In this document: positions 48,819 through 59,941 of the stretch, piece after piece | How the letters are laid out: every line of letters starts with the position of its first letter | Numbering within the stretch: the stretch's first letter is position 1 | Assembly: GCA_035222895.1 (NCBI GenBank) | Contig: JAVYIG010000064.1 | Location: 671,001-735,000 of the forward strand | Reading direction: 5' to 3' | DNA from: Strongylocentrotus droebachiensis | Lineage: Eukaryota; Echinodermata; Echinoidea; Camarodonta; Strongylocentrotidae | DNA length: 64,000 bases | Translations under genes and position numbers: made by a program | The notes under the pieces: generated by a model | What the model saw: the letters and a program-made list of their open reading frames with translations, nothing else | What the model was told of the DNA's origin: nothing | Database searches by the model: none

Positions 48819-49204
48819 TACCGTACAACATGCGGCTTTCGCCTGGAAGCTCGGTTTGATTTACTGTATTGCTATCATAAAAAACACAATATATTCGAAA
48901 GCGCTACTTTTACTCGAATTTTATGTGTCGGAGCACAATTTCTCTCTCAAATATATTGTCTCGTGAGTGTGGTCGAACACGGGCACATCAAAAGGACCGA
49001 GAGAGGCCATGAAAACAGCGAAATTACCTGTACTTAAATCGAGCATGATGGGAAAATTTAGTGACGTATGTTGGGTCAAAGGTCATGTTGATCAGTCTTT
49101 GCCGTTGAGATGAATGGTTGGTTTGAAGAGAAAAGGCGGGCATGATATAAAAGGTACATGTATTATTATTATGCTTGTTAGGTTGAATTATTTTACTCTA
49201 TTTC

Positions 49205-49410
49205 TTTATTTCTCTCTCCCTCTGTATGTCTGCCTGTCTTTGTCTCTCTGTCTGTTTCTCTGTCTCTCTGTCTGTCTGACTGTTGCTATCTCTCTCTCTC
49301 TCTAGTGTTTTCTCTCTCTTTCTTTCTCTCTCTCTCTCTCTCTCTCGCTCTCTCTCTTTCTTTCTCTCTCTCTCTCTCTCTCTCTCTCGCTCTCTCTCTT
49401 TCTTTTTTTT
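49205..49410. repeat. (CT)n tract with internal duplication
   Basis: TCTG/TCTC variants to 49300, then nearly pure CT. CGCTCTCTCTCTTTCTTT occurs at about 49346 and again at about 49388, so a segment of about 42 bp has been duplicated within the array. Confidence 0.9.
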
Positions 49411-50089
49411 ATGGAGCCTACAATATTTGTATTGTTTACATGAGAAATAATATAAAACGTTAACTTTGCCACTTTTAAATTAAGCATAGGCCTACCTTAG
49501 ATAAAATAGCAAATAAAATATTTTGTTTTAACTTTAGCAACATGGACCACAATATGCAAACCATTCAAGGACTCACAACACTTTGAATTTTGTTTACGCT
49601 CCTTTGTTATTTTATTTCTTCATGTTTTGGATTATGATGATGATTAGATTAACGATTAAAAAATGAAATACTAACCGTGTAGAAAACAAACAAACCAACC
49701 AACCAACAGACACATTTGTGTCAATCGTTAATAAACACTGGTAGAGGGAACGGCGAACATCGGGAACGTTCATATCGGAAGAAACGCAAGGCATTATTTC
49801 AAGAACGAATATCGAAGTTATTGAATAAAAATGCGTGTGCTTGAAGTGGATGCTATCCACAGTCAGTCAGGATCTACTCAAGATAGGGCAGGCCACAAAT
49901 AGCTATAGCGCCCTCTTTAGAGGAAGAACTAAAATGCGTTATTTCGGGACGTGCTTTCGCTGATCTTTCGTAGCTCGATGAGTGGGCATATACATGTGTA
50001 ACATGGTCCGTTTATTATGAGTGAAAGGAAAATGTCCAAGGTAACTAGAGGAAATATGGAAAGGGACGGAGACGGAAGAGGGCCAGAGA

Positions 50090-50343
50090 GCCAGGGAGAG
50101 AGAGAGCGAGAGAGGGAGAGAAAGAAAAGAAAAAGAGAAGAGAGAGAGAGAGAGATAGATAGATAGAGAGATACATAAAGAGAGAGAGGGGGAGAGAGAG
50201 GGGTAGAGGGAGATAAATAGATAGATAGATAAAGAGAGAGAGAGAAAGAGAAGAGAGAGAAGAGAGGGAGAGAGATAGATAGATACATAAAGAGAGAGAG
50301 GGAGAGAGATGGGTAGAGGGAGATACATATATATAGATAGAGA

Positions 50344-50378
<35 letters not shown>

Positions 50379-50400
50379 GGGAGAATGAGGGGGTATGCGA
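50090..50400. repeat. (GA)n tract with (GATA)n patches and a repeated block
   Basis: Purine-rich with GATAGATAGATA patches. The block GATAGATAGATACATAAAGA is seen near 50272; a similar block with the same order (GATAGATAGAGAGATACATA) is near 50154, showing higher-order duplication of about 120 bp. The Ser/Leu open frames on the minus strand are artefacts. Confidence 0.9.
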
Positions 50401-50536
50401 GAGGGGCGCAGGAGGGGGGTGTACGTTTATGGAGGGAGGTGCGCAAGAGTGGCCTGCGGTTAATTTAAAACGCGGTCTTATAATGAATTAATTGTTATAT
50501 TATAATTTTTGCATTTGTTTACAATATATCTCTTAA

Positions 50537-51066
50537 AGGTACTATGTCCCTTTTGCAGCCAACCTCAAATGCTGTAGAACTTTGCAGGAATTATGAATAT
50601 GTCATGCATGTCCTATCTGTGAAATTTAAACGTTACAAGTGTCCTCATATTCAAATTATGCAAGGAAACCCGTTTACTTGCTAGACTTCACTGTCAGACA
50701 CTATTGAGTGACTGACTGGCTTTTTTCTTCTTTGGTAATAACATACATTACAAGAGTTGTAAAGGGTACATGAGCATTTGTCTACATCAATAACCCACTT
50801 CTTGTGATGGCCAAGATTAAACTGATTGAATCTTTGCGCAGCATAAAACGTATGACCATTCAGTACAATTGTCTGAAAATCAAGACTATTACTTTTGGGC
50901 TCTATAGCCCTAAAGTCGATTTGACAACTAATAGTCGTTATTTCCCCACTTGAAGACATTATTAAGCCCCACATTTTGTAGGGAAGTTCTAATTTATTAT
51001 TATCTTTCAAATGCAGTTGGAATTTTACTTTTTCATTTTTTGGTCTGCAAATGGGACATAGTACCT
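50537..51066. mobile_element. TTAA-flanked MITE, 530 bp
   Basis: The left end AGGTACTATGTCCCTTTTGC and the inverse of the right end (AGGTACTATGTCCCATTTGC) match over about 20 bp with one difference. Both ends abut TTAA (50533-50536 and 51067-51070). A minus-strand frame of 131 codons (50681-51076) runs into the element's right end (CPICRPKNEKVKFQL...). It resembles no transposase I know and may be chance. Confidence 0.85.
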
Positions 51067-51071
51067 TTAAG

Positions 51072-52300
51072 GCCATTCTTCAACATGTTCAATTTTATCA
51101 CATTATTCAAATTATCAAAAGACAAGCCTACATCACTTTGCATGCATGTTATCGTTCTATATTCATTTTCTCGTTTCTTGTTATCATTGTTAGCATTATT
51201 CATTTCTATTGATCAACGATTTACAGAGATACACATCTGTACAAACCTCTTTGTGTACAACTCGGCTTTGGAAATTTATATTCCAAAAGACGAGAAAACA
51301 TAGAAATGAAGGAAAAGCAATTCCGCTGACAAAGAATTGTCAACCATGAACGTCAAAGTTTCCCGCCTAAACTGGTCAAGGTAGAATATCGCTTGTTTCC
51401 TCGCAGTTCGTCTGCAAAGTCATCAGTGATGATGATTCAGACTTTGTCTTGTTCAAGATCCCGCTTGTCTGAAGCCATAAAACTAATCCTCGACATTATG
51501 AATACCACGGACTTGTGGATTTGATGTGCCCTTCGAAACAAAATTAGATCTTGTTTGTTTGTTTGTAACAAAGAAGTGTGTTTTTAGCGTCTTTTTGATA
51601 GGATTGAAGAAGAAAAAATGCGTCAAGCGTGTAGCACTGACCTGACCGGGATTAAGGGTACAAACGTAACACATGACCATGAGTCTAAATGAAAACAAAT
51701 TATGTACAGCGTTGATTGCAATGCAACAAAAATTGATAGTCGTTACAACATTTTAACCTTAATCTCAAACCGCGGCATCCTTATAAAGACCTCTAAGTGT
51801 AGTCTGATTTTAATGTAGCAGACTGTATCGATATTCATTATGTTGTAATCACTTTCGTTTACCAACCCCCCCCCCCCCCCCCACCCCCTCTCCTTCCCCC
51901 TCCTGATTCCGTGCACTAGACCACACATTTCTTGGGACTAAATTGACTAAGAATGGGTGCATTTTTGTTGAGAAGCGAATTCCCATGGAATACAATTATT
52001 TCATGTCCAATTTATCAATACAATGTAGCACTGTCAGTCAAAACTTACTCTCAAAAGTTCATTTACGAAAACTGTTGAATAATAAAATAATGGATGCATA
52101 GAAGAGGTTGCGTTAGGACATCATATTTTTTTCAATAAAGCTGAAGACCGACCTTTATTTAACATAAGCTGCTCTTGAAGGCTTTATTTTACTCGGGATC
52201 GAACCCAAAATAGTTGTAGGTATGATTATACAGATGAGACAGTTGGCCTGTATGTTGTTTACTAAACAACAGCCACTAACTTAACTTGTTTTTGTGTTAC
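51072..52300. other. 3' flank with a poly-C run at 51866-51882
   Basis: No gene recognised. A box B-like segment on the minus strand (GGGTTCGATCCCGAG, 52194-52208) may be a SINE scrap. Confidence 0.45.
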
Positions 52301-52309
52301 TTTGGGGGT

Positions 52310-52440
52310 AGTTGTCCGGATGGCAATTGTCCCGTGTATTGCTTGTCCGGGGTAGTGGTCCTAGTGACTATCTACGTGGCAGTGGCATTCCGGCGGTAGT
52401 CCGAGGGGTTAGTGGTCCCCACGTGTCTTGTACAGTCACG
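52310..52440. repeat. Degenerate GT-rich minisatellite with TGTCCGG motifs
   Basis: Loose units of about 20-25 bp: GTAGTTGTCCGGATGGCAAT, TGTCCCGTGTATTGC, TTGTCCGGGGTAGTGG, GGCGGTAGTCCGAGGGG. The same motif style appears at 54960-55005 (CATTTGTCCGGGGTGGTAGT). Copies are too diverged to give a firm period. Confidence 0.55.
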
Positions 52441-53940
52441 TATTGCGTTATTATTCTCAAACGTATGACTAAGATTCGCCTGTAATATCAAAGTGTCCAT
52501 GACGAATCCTCACCAAAACCTTTTCTTCCGTCTATGATTTTTTCCTCCTAGATCAAAGGACCCGCGATCTTATATCAACCAAATGCACTTTATTCCCTCT
52601 CATTTCGTCACCTTAAAGAACCACATTGCCACACACCAAGGAATTGCATGCGTCTTCAAAGGTTGGATGGTTTTAATGATGAACTAATCTACAAATTTCC
52701 TCGTTCTTCACAATGTAAAACCAATTCACACCCCTGTGCAACAAATCAGTGTACGTGTAATTGGCAAGTCTGTGTAGAGCATCGGGTCTATGGAGAAAAT
52801 TGGGTTCTTATGTAATGTACTTTTCTTTCGTGAGCTCCAGAAGTAGTTTGTACATTTTGAAACTAATACCTCATTATTGCGAATTCCTTGCATCGGGACG
52901 TCTAATTTGTTTATTGAATCCATTATTGCGTCACCATGACATCATCGGTTTGATAATAACAGCTATTCTATGCTTGTTTTACTCTCTAAATTTTACTATA
53001 TTAAGTCAAACAAAACTAATAGACACATTACAATAGACTATCGTACCGTATATATGACAAGCGCCGTTTTTGTTGTGCATGTTTTTTTCAGGAAGATGTA
53101 TTCAGTTTGTTGTCATTATGATGATTCCAATAGCTCATAATACACAACTGTTCTTATACTGACAACCAAATCAACCACTCAGAATGACTTCAAAGCATTT
53201 TTTGGTTTGTTACAACAATGACGTTACATAACCACAACTTGAAGGGTTTCTGTATGCTATGGTTAGAGACCTATACTGTAATTCAAACTATTGTGGTTCT
53301 ACCGCTTGTTTGATACGATTAAACAACAACTAATCCAACCACTAATTCACGAACTACATACGCATTCAAAGAATAATAGAACGGCAGGAGGGGCGGTTTG
53401 AGTACCTAAATCTGCCTTCAGAGAAAGTTATGTGCTAAGATGTGGATCTCAATGTGCAATGACTCTTCTTCAAAAATCCAAGCAATTACGTCACACAGTT
53501 TTTTGTTTTTGTTAATACAGGGCCGAACAATTTGTTTTAATTGAATCAATCGGAAGTGATGACGGTTGTAAAGAAATAGACATACATCAACAAAATATTT
53601 TTTTGGTTAAAAATGTCTGAAGAGTGAGTAACAAACGACGAGATGGAACTTTGTTTCAATTTTCATAGGTGCGAATTTTATACATATATTTTGTTTTTGC
53701 AGCTTATTCAGTAAATGTGCTTTTCAGCAAGTTTTCGTCTTTGTAATTGGCTCGCATATACCTATGCTGGTCTTAACGTCCCACCTACAATATAATATGT
53801 ATGATAAACATTTCAAAATAATTTCATGTCAGTTTTCCTCGAGATGAAATTCCATTAAAAGTGAAATTAGCTCTGAGAAAAACAAACAAATGGTCTGATT
53901 TATATATCAATAGTAAAATAAGAATATAGGTAACCTAAAG
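52441..53940. other. 3' flank without a recognised gene
   Basis: No repeat or coding resemblance noticed. Confidence 0.45.
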
Positions 53941-53944
53941 GTAG

Positions 53945-54395
53945 CCATAATAGCAGTACACGTAGCTTTGACAATTATTGTTTATAGAGAGCTTCGAAAA
54001 GTACTTTCTATCTTTATTTCTTCAGCACCGATTTTGTTGTTCCTTTTTCTTCTTCTTCTTTTTCTTCTTTTTCTTCTTCTTCTTCCTATTCTTCTTCTTC
54101 TTCTTCTTCTTCTTCTTCTTCTTCTTCTTCTTCTTTTTCTTCTTTTTCCTTTTCCTTTTGTTTGTAACCATGGTACCATCTGCTCAGATCGTAAATTTAC
54201 CTTTCACAACAATAAAAAATAAGAATAGGCCTATGTAGTCATGGCAGTAGCACACGTAGCTTTAACAGTTTTTCCAGAACTTTGGAAAGTATTTCTTGAA
54301 GCCCCGTTTTTTCCCTCTCTTTTTTTTTTCTTTCTTCTTTTCTAAAATCGAACGATTGTACCTTCTGCTCTGATCGTAAATTTTCTCAATGTCAA
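53945..54395. repeat. Diverged tandem duplication (about 290-bp period) carrying a (CTT)n array
   Basis: Copy 1 (53945-54205) and copy 2 (54236-54395) share TAGCAGTACACGTAGCTTTG/AGTAGCACACGTAGCTTTAA at the start and GTACCATCTGCTCAGATCGT/GTACCTTCTGCTCTGATCGT near the end, followed by AAATTT. Copy 1 holds a CTT array of about 125 bp; copy 2 has only a short TTTC/CTT remnant. The array probably expanded in one copy after duplication. Confidence 0.8.
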
Positions 54396-54955
54396 GGCCG
54401 GGTGTTTAACTCTCGATGTCGGCGAAACCAAGACATAGCACCTCGTTAGATGTCGAAACAGAAATAACAAAACTCCGGGAAATAAAAACGCGTTGAATTA
54501 CGACTAAACGAGGTGAACTCTGACCCCACGGTGGCGGGTTTGAAACGCGAGCCCAAAATGGAAACATCTTTATTGGCCTGGAATTATAACAACAAAAATA
54601 TGGAAAAATAAGAAAAATACGTGGTATGCGAGAGTTGATCCTTGTCCTATCTCCGGGTGGTTTGTGTTTTTGCATGATAATATTCGAGATTGGAAATGTG
54701 GCGTATAAACATATAGATTATTTTGGTAAGGGAGTCGATGAAATGAAGAGTAGGTCAATTTTATTCCTAAACCTTGTGTAGGAAATTAAAGTGATACGAA
54801 GCATTCATTGGAAAGTACATCTATCAAAAACATTTTTAGGGCCCACAAGATCGATTTTGACAGCTTCGTGGGTTAGTAAACTTTTAATATGAGCAGTAGC
54901 ATTCGTTACTGCATGTACTGTATGACTTATGGTGCATAGGACGAATGTGATGCAA
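54396..54955. other. Unrecognised stretch
   Basis: Somewhat higher complexity than its surroundings. GGCGGGTTTGAAACGCGAGC near 54532 contains a weak box B-like motif. No gene recognised. Confidence 0.35.
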
Positions 54956-55010
54956 TCAATGTGCGGGGGCATTTGTCCGGGGTGGTAGTTCGGTGGTATG
55001 TGTCCGAACA
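54956..55010. repeat. Second TGTCCGG-type minisatellite remnant
   Basis: GGGGGCATTTGTCCGGGGTG, GTAGTTCGGTGGTATGTG and TCCGAACACG resemble the array at 52310-52440. Confidence 0.45.
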
Positions 55011-58000
55011 CGATATGTTAAATGGACATCTTCCTTTAAGTAGGAGCGTGTGCAATGTGTTGACAACAAAATATTTTGATGAATCGTGACATATCAATAA
55101 AAAGTACGTTGAGACTGCCCGCTCGGTTAATGTTATAGATATAGATAGGTGATGATTGGTTTCGAACAGAGCACAAAGTAAGGACAAATGAAAGGAAAAT
55201 TAAAAGAGATTGTGTGTATACGTGTATGGAATATTTAAGAAATTATATTCAGGATATTAATTATCATACATTTTTCTTACACCTCTGTTTTATGTGTACA
55301 TATCATTTTGCAGCCATTGACAAAGTGCACTACAGTTGTATAAGACAAGATCAATAATAAATGGGGGAAAACGAAGAGAGGGAGGGGTAGGGGAGAAAGT
55401 GATGAGATAAAAAGAGGAAAATATAAAATCGTGATCAATCAAAGGGAAGGTGGAACAAAGGGGAAAAAAGGAATATCAAAGCAAAATGATAAGAAGATAA
55501 GAAGTTGATAGAAGGCTGAAGACTCCGTTCACTGCGTCAAACAGCAAGCACAACCCCGACCAAGCCGACCGACTTTTCAGCGATAGCACACCGGTAATCT
55601 GCCGGGCTGGAAGTTTCTTGACGAGCCGACAAAAACCTGCTGCCATGAGATGGACTCGCTGACAACATTCAAAACAATTCATCATTTCCATCGAATTAAC
55701 TTTGACCTTGACTTTGGGGGGCTCACTTCATTTTCATCCCAATCCAAACTTTCCAGCTGAATATCAATAATTTCAACACTTTTTTGTCTAGTTATTAACA
55801 AAGTTTATACTAGCCTCTTTTGATTCCATCGGCCAATAATAACCGATGTGTCTTAGTCCCGTTTATACGATTAATTGCTATCAATATTTGAGTCGCAGGC
55901 AATCGGTGAGGCTTTGAATTCGGGAGGGATCGTGCCCCGCGGAAACCAGGCTTCAACAGCATCCAAAAACACCATGAATTAGACATCTTCCGACAATACT
56001 AATATCAATAACACTTAAAACCCCGAGTACAATTGCTTTGATACTTTTACCGCCCCGAGTCTTCATCAAACATTTCCTCCCGCATCATGTGGTACATTTG
56101 GCGTACCCAACCAAAGTTCACTTCCATTTCGAGTCCGAGACAACGAGATTGTTATAAATTCATGAAAACGCAGATGCTTTCGAGCCCGACGTTTTCCCGT
56201 AGTCACCGACACTCAGCTGTTTACCCAGTTTTATGAACCCCAAGCTTTACAATATCCTACATTTTGATGGGTGTTGGTACAAAATGAGGCGACGATGGTT
56301 GGACAATGAAGTCGAACAAGTGGAATTTGCCGAACCATGCCGAATTAACGATAAAGTAAAGACAGGCATTTGCCAGCATGTTTTATTGGCTGTGTATGAT
56401 GAAAGCAATTGCATGGATCAGATTTTCCTTTAAATCGTATAATAAGATTGCTATCTCTTTTCGAAGGTCATGCACTTTTATGCAGCAATTTTGACATTAT
56501 AACTGGATACTGTCCGGTGAATGAGCAGTGCTCCTCATCATATTTTGCATCATTATGATCATCATCTACATTTGTCAATGCCATCATTATCATTATCAGC
56601 ATAATCATCATCAACAACAACAACATCATCATCATCATCATCACCACTTACATCACCAGGTCATTAATAGCATCATTGTTGGTATCATCATTACAATGAG
56701 GAACAACATTATCATCAAAGAAGAATCGCTATTGATCGTTGTTTCTTAGAATCATTTCTAGTTTTACACAGCCATAGCCGTTGCCGAAATTCTCGTCACC
56801 CTTGCTTTCGTCAAAGAGATTCATGTTCAAGATTCACATGGTTTCACCAACTCTAGCTGGTTTTCATTTTCATTGTCACTATCTTCATCAATGCCGTCCT
56901 CCTTCTCATCAGCAGAATATCAAAAACATCAATTTGGCTGATCCTGAGTTCCCACAATCCTCCTCATTTTGAGATGATCATTGCTGTCACAACCATTTTC
57001 GTCATCATCGTCACCCTATCTTCAGCCTTTCGTCAACCCCGTTTTCAACCTCTGCCCTCGTCATCTTCGTGGTCGTCAACAACGATATCTTAGTCAGTAT
57101 CATGTGCGCTACGAATCCTCGCTTTCACCATCACAACCAGACCCGTTTTTCACCATCATGACCATCGCAAATTACCTCTAGAACTTCTGCAAATCACAAA
57201 CTCGGCTAATCCTCTCTTTGTATATTGTTGAAAATGTTGTGTTCTTTAATCACGTTAATGGTACTATCGTGACAAGACGCCATTGCATCCTCTCAACTTT
57301 ATAAACCTAGTAGAAAATTTTGCAAAATCACCCCAAATCAGGATAATTGTGTGTCCTACCAAATTTAGGGAAACTAACATGGCCAGCTATTAAAAATGAT
57401 ATGTTTTACCCAACTCGTAGTAAAAGTTCATCTTTGTAGGGCAAAACATGACCAAACGGTTGAGGATAGATTTTCCCAAAATTGGTCATGTTAGTCGGAC
57501 ACATTTTTTACTACGACTTGGGACTTTTAATTTTTACACAGCATCTTTAGGTCTTTAAAGATCTTTCATGAGTATTACCAGTAACGTCAGAGATTTCATC
57601 ACTTTGGTTTGTCAACCTTGTAGCGTACAACCAATTTGACTCTATCATGAACATCAACTAAAATCGAGACAAAATTAGAGCAGAGCAAGGTACTGCTGTC
57701 GTCATCTTCTGGCGTCGTCTTCAGCTCAAAACAATTTTGTCTTATACCTGTATGGACGAGTAGGGTCACGTGACTGGATCACAAATTGATGCACGTACCG
57801 TTGCTGAAATTCTAAAATAATGTTTCAAACACTTGCAAGAAGGCAAATATTAATATTCATAGGAAATATTTGATGATTTTAATTTCATGTCATCTAATAA
57901 ATTTTAAACACATTTTTTTCATCTTCATCAATCGAGTTTAAAAATGACTCTGATAACCTACAATAGGCTGAGATACAAGTGGTTACTGTGACAACCAGTG

Positions 58001-58520
58001 CTAAATCATTTCATTCATTGGTCAGTTAACATGATTAATACATATAACATACGTGACTATTTTCAAACTAACTTTGCGATTGGTGTTTGATGATTTTTGA
58101 TTGATGTGAAAAGATACTTTTTTTCATTTATGCATTTGATTCGGGTATATAGCTTTAAATATACATAGGCTATCATATTATATAATAATGAATTACATTC
58201 TTAAAGCATCTTTTTCATGAAAAGTGGATAGACTGCAAGAAAGTGGAGGCACACACATCTACGCGTTTAGAATTGAAACAACTTTTCACCTTCTGGTAGA
58301 TGGAAATTGATGTTTTCATTTACAAACATGTACATATATAATGTGTCGTAATTGTTGTAATGTGCGGTATAACTATAAAGTAGATCGACGAGTTTTCATT
58401 GTTGAGGTGGCTGTGTAGGTATTGCAAGTATTAAATAAAGCGCTTTTACGCAGGCTTTATTCATTTCCATTTGCGTTAAAATAATTTATAATAAAATGTA
58501 GGCATTGTAAACCATTTCCA
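55011..58520. other. 3' flank: higher-complexity block and a (CAT)n microsatellite
   Basis: The part 55530-56250 is free of simple repeats and less AT-rich than most of the flank. A (CAT)n/(CAA)n microsatellite lies at about 56575-56660. The segment 56233-56433 has a 66-codon open frame without a known match. CCCAACTCGTAGTAAAA near 57409 is partly inverted at 57507 (TTTTTTACTACGACTTGGG), perhaps an eroded MITE. No gene called. Confidence 0.4.
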
Positions 58521-58605
58521 TGATGATGATGATCATCATCAGCAGCAGCAGCAGCATCATCACCAGCACCACCATCGCCATCACCTCAATCATCCTCATT
58601 ATCAT
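58521..58605. repeat. (ATG/ATC)n and (AGC)n microsatellite
   Basis: GATGATGATGATCATCATCA with AGCAGCAGCAGCAGC and CACC variants. The ATG and ATC arms are inverted and can pair. Confidence 0.85.
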
Positions 58606-58692
58606 TACTTACTAAAATTCCCCATCATTGCCATTGTCACCAGTTTAATCATAAAACACAAAAATAGCATCACAATTGTTTTAGTTCCTTAA

Positions 58693-59059
58693 AGGTAAAG
58701 ACCAGTATTGGCAACGCCCCAATTTCAAAAAATGAAATGGAAGCTCTCATTACCAATCATGTGAAAGAATATGTTTTGACTAATACATGATGATAACAAA
58801 TTTGCCGGGAAACCGCCTACTAATTCATATATTTGGTAAATTTATTTCTCTCATGGTCTGGTGAGAGAGATAGGGTAGTCCCATATACATCTTTCTGTGT
58901 ATAGTGCTTGTAACTTTACGAAGAATGGGCCAAATTTCTTATCATTTTGATGATTCCAGAACCTTGCAGATGCTAGATGCTAGATGATCAACCTTTTCTG
59001 ATCGATTCCACAACGTTTCTTTCACAATGCAATCGCATGACCATTACTGGTCTTTACCT
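58693..59059. mobile_element. TTAA-flanked MITE, 367 bp
   Basis: The left end AGGTAAAGACCAGTATTGG and the inverse of the right end (AGGTAAAGACCAGTAATGG) match with one difference. Both ends abut TTAA (58689-58692 and 59060-59063). The interior is non-coding and includes a small slip duplication (GATGCTAGATGCTAGATGAT). The near-perfect ends suggest moderate age. Confidence 0.85.
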
Positions 59060-59063
59060 TTAA

Positions 59064-59823
59064 GAAATTAGCCAGCATGTTAAAAGCTAAGAAGGAACCA
59101 TGTAAATTAGTTTCCCACTGAAGCCTAATTGTTATTGGTCGGGTATCAATCAAAGATATAAAACCTTATAATGAATAGATAAATGATAAAGGCCTACACA
59201 AACGCCTGATATTTTAATTACAAATTTGGGGCAGGGCCAAGGGGAGGGGAGGGGGTATACTCACACCAGACGCACGAACAATAGACGTGGAATTACATAC
59301 GACGTATTTATGATTATGATGTTGGCACTTGTTCTTACAGTGTTCAATATTCACAATGTCTTGTGCTTCCCGCCCTAGTCCAAAAATTACAACAGCGGGT
59401 TGATATCTCTGCAAACAGACGCACACCTCTCGGCTGAGGAGATTATTGAAAGCGTAAATCAAGGGAAGCCATTGCACCACGGAGGGGACAGTTATATGCA
59501 GTCAAAAATATTTTACGATAAATAATACCCCTTTGTGGCAATGAGGGGGAGATCCGTATAAAAAAAATGGTTTGATGAGGGAACTCGTTAAAAAAAGTTA
59601 CAGCATCGTTTCAATATTTTATGAAACTCTATTACAATCGGGAATTAAAAATCATGAAGAACCAGCGAGTGCGTTTACACCACTCCCAGTTCAAGATTTT
59701 CTATTGTGCACCATTTTTGTCTCCTCTTCAACTGTGTTCAGTGCATCTATGAAATATACAGTTAGCAAAAATGATATCAAGACGATAATGATACATCATT
59801 ATTATATATAAAGTCTGAGGCCA
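59064..59823. other. 3' flank without a recognised gene
   Basis: No repeat or coding resemblance noticed apart from G-rich sequence near 59226-59255. Confidence 0.45.
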
Positions 59824-59941
59824 GGGTCCCTTCTGATAAACAGTTTCGATTGATATTAAACACAACTATGTACATGCGACATAGGAAACTGCAGACTTGT
59901 TATAGATTCAAGTCAATCGCAACTCTTTATAAGACGGGGCC
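59824..59941. mobile_element. MITE, about 118 bp, related to 39681-39839
   Basis: The right end (inverse GCCCCGTCTTATAAAGAG) matches the ends of the 39681 copy. The interior CAACTATGTACATGCGACAT then AGGAAACTGCAGACTTG also matches that copy (CAACTATGTACATAAGAAAT, AGGAGACTGCAAACTTG). The left end (GGGTCCCTTCTGATAAACAG) is more diverged. Confidence 0.75.

Noticed and set aside
49929-50446. Minus-strand open frames of 119-133 codons
   Set aside because: They cover a GA/GATA array only.
56233-56433. 66-codon plus-strand frame with balanced composition
   Set aside because: No known match and no splice partners; single short frames of this size are expected by chance.
57280-57540. Possible MITE with CCCAACTCGTAGTAAAA arms
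   Set aside because: The inverted match is short and the flanking order is scrambled; boundaries cannot be set.
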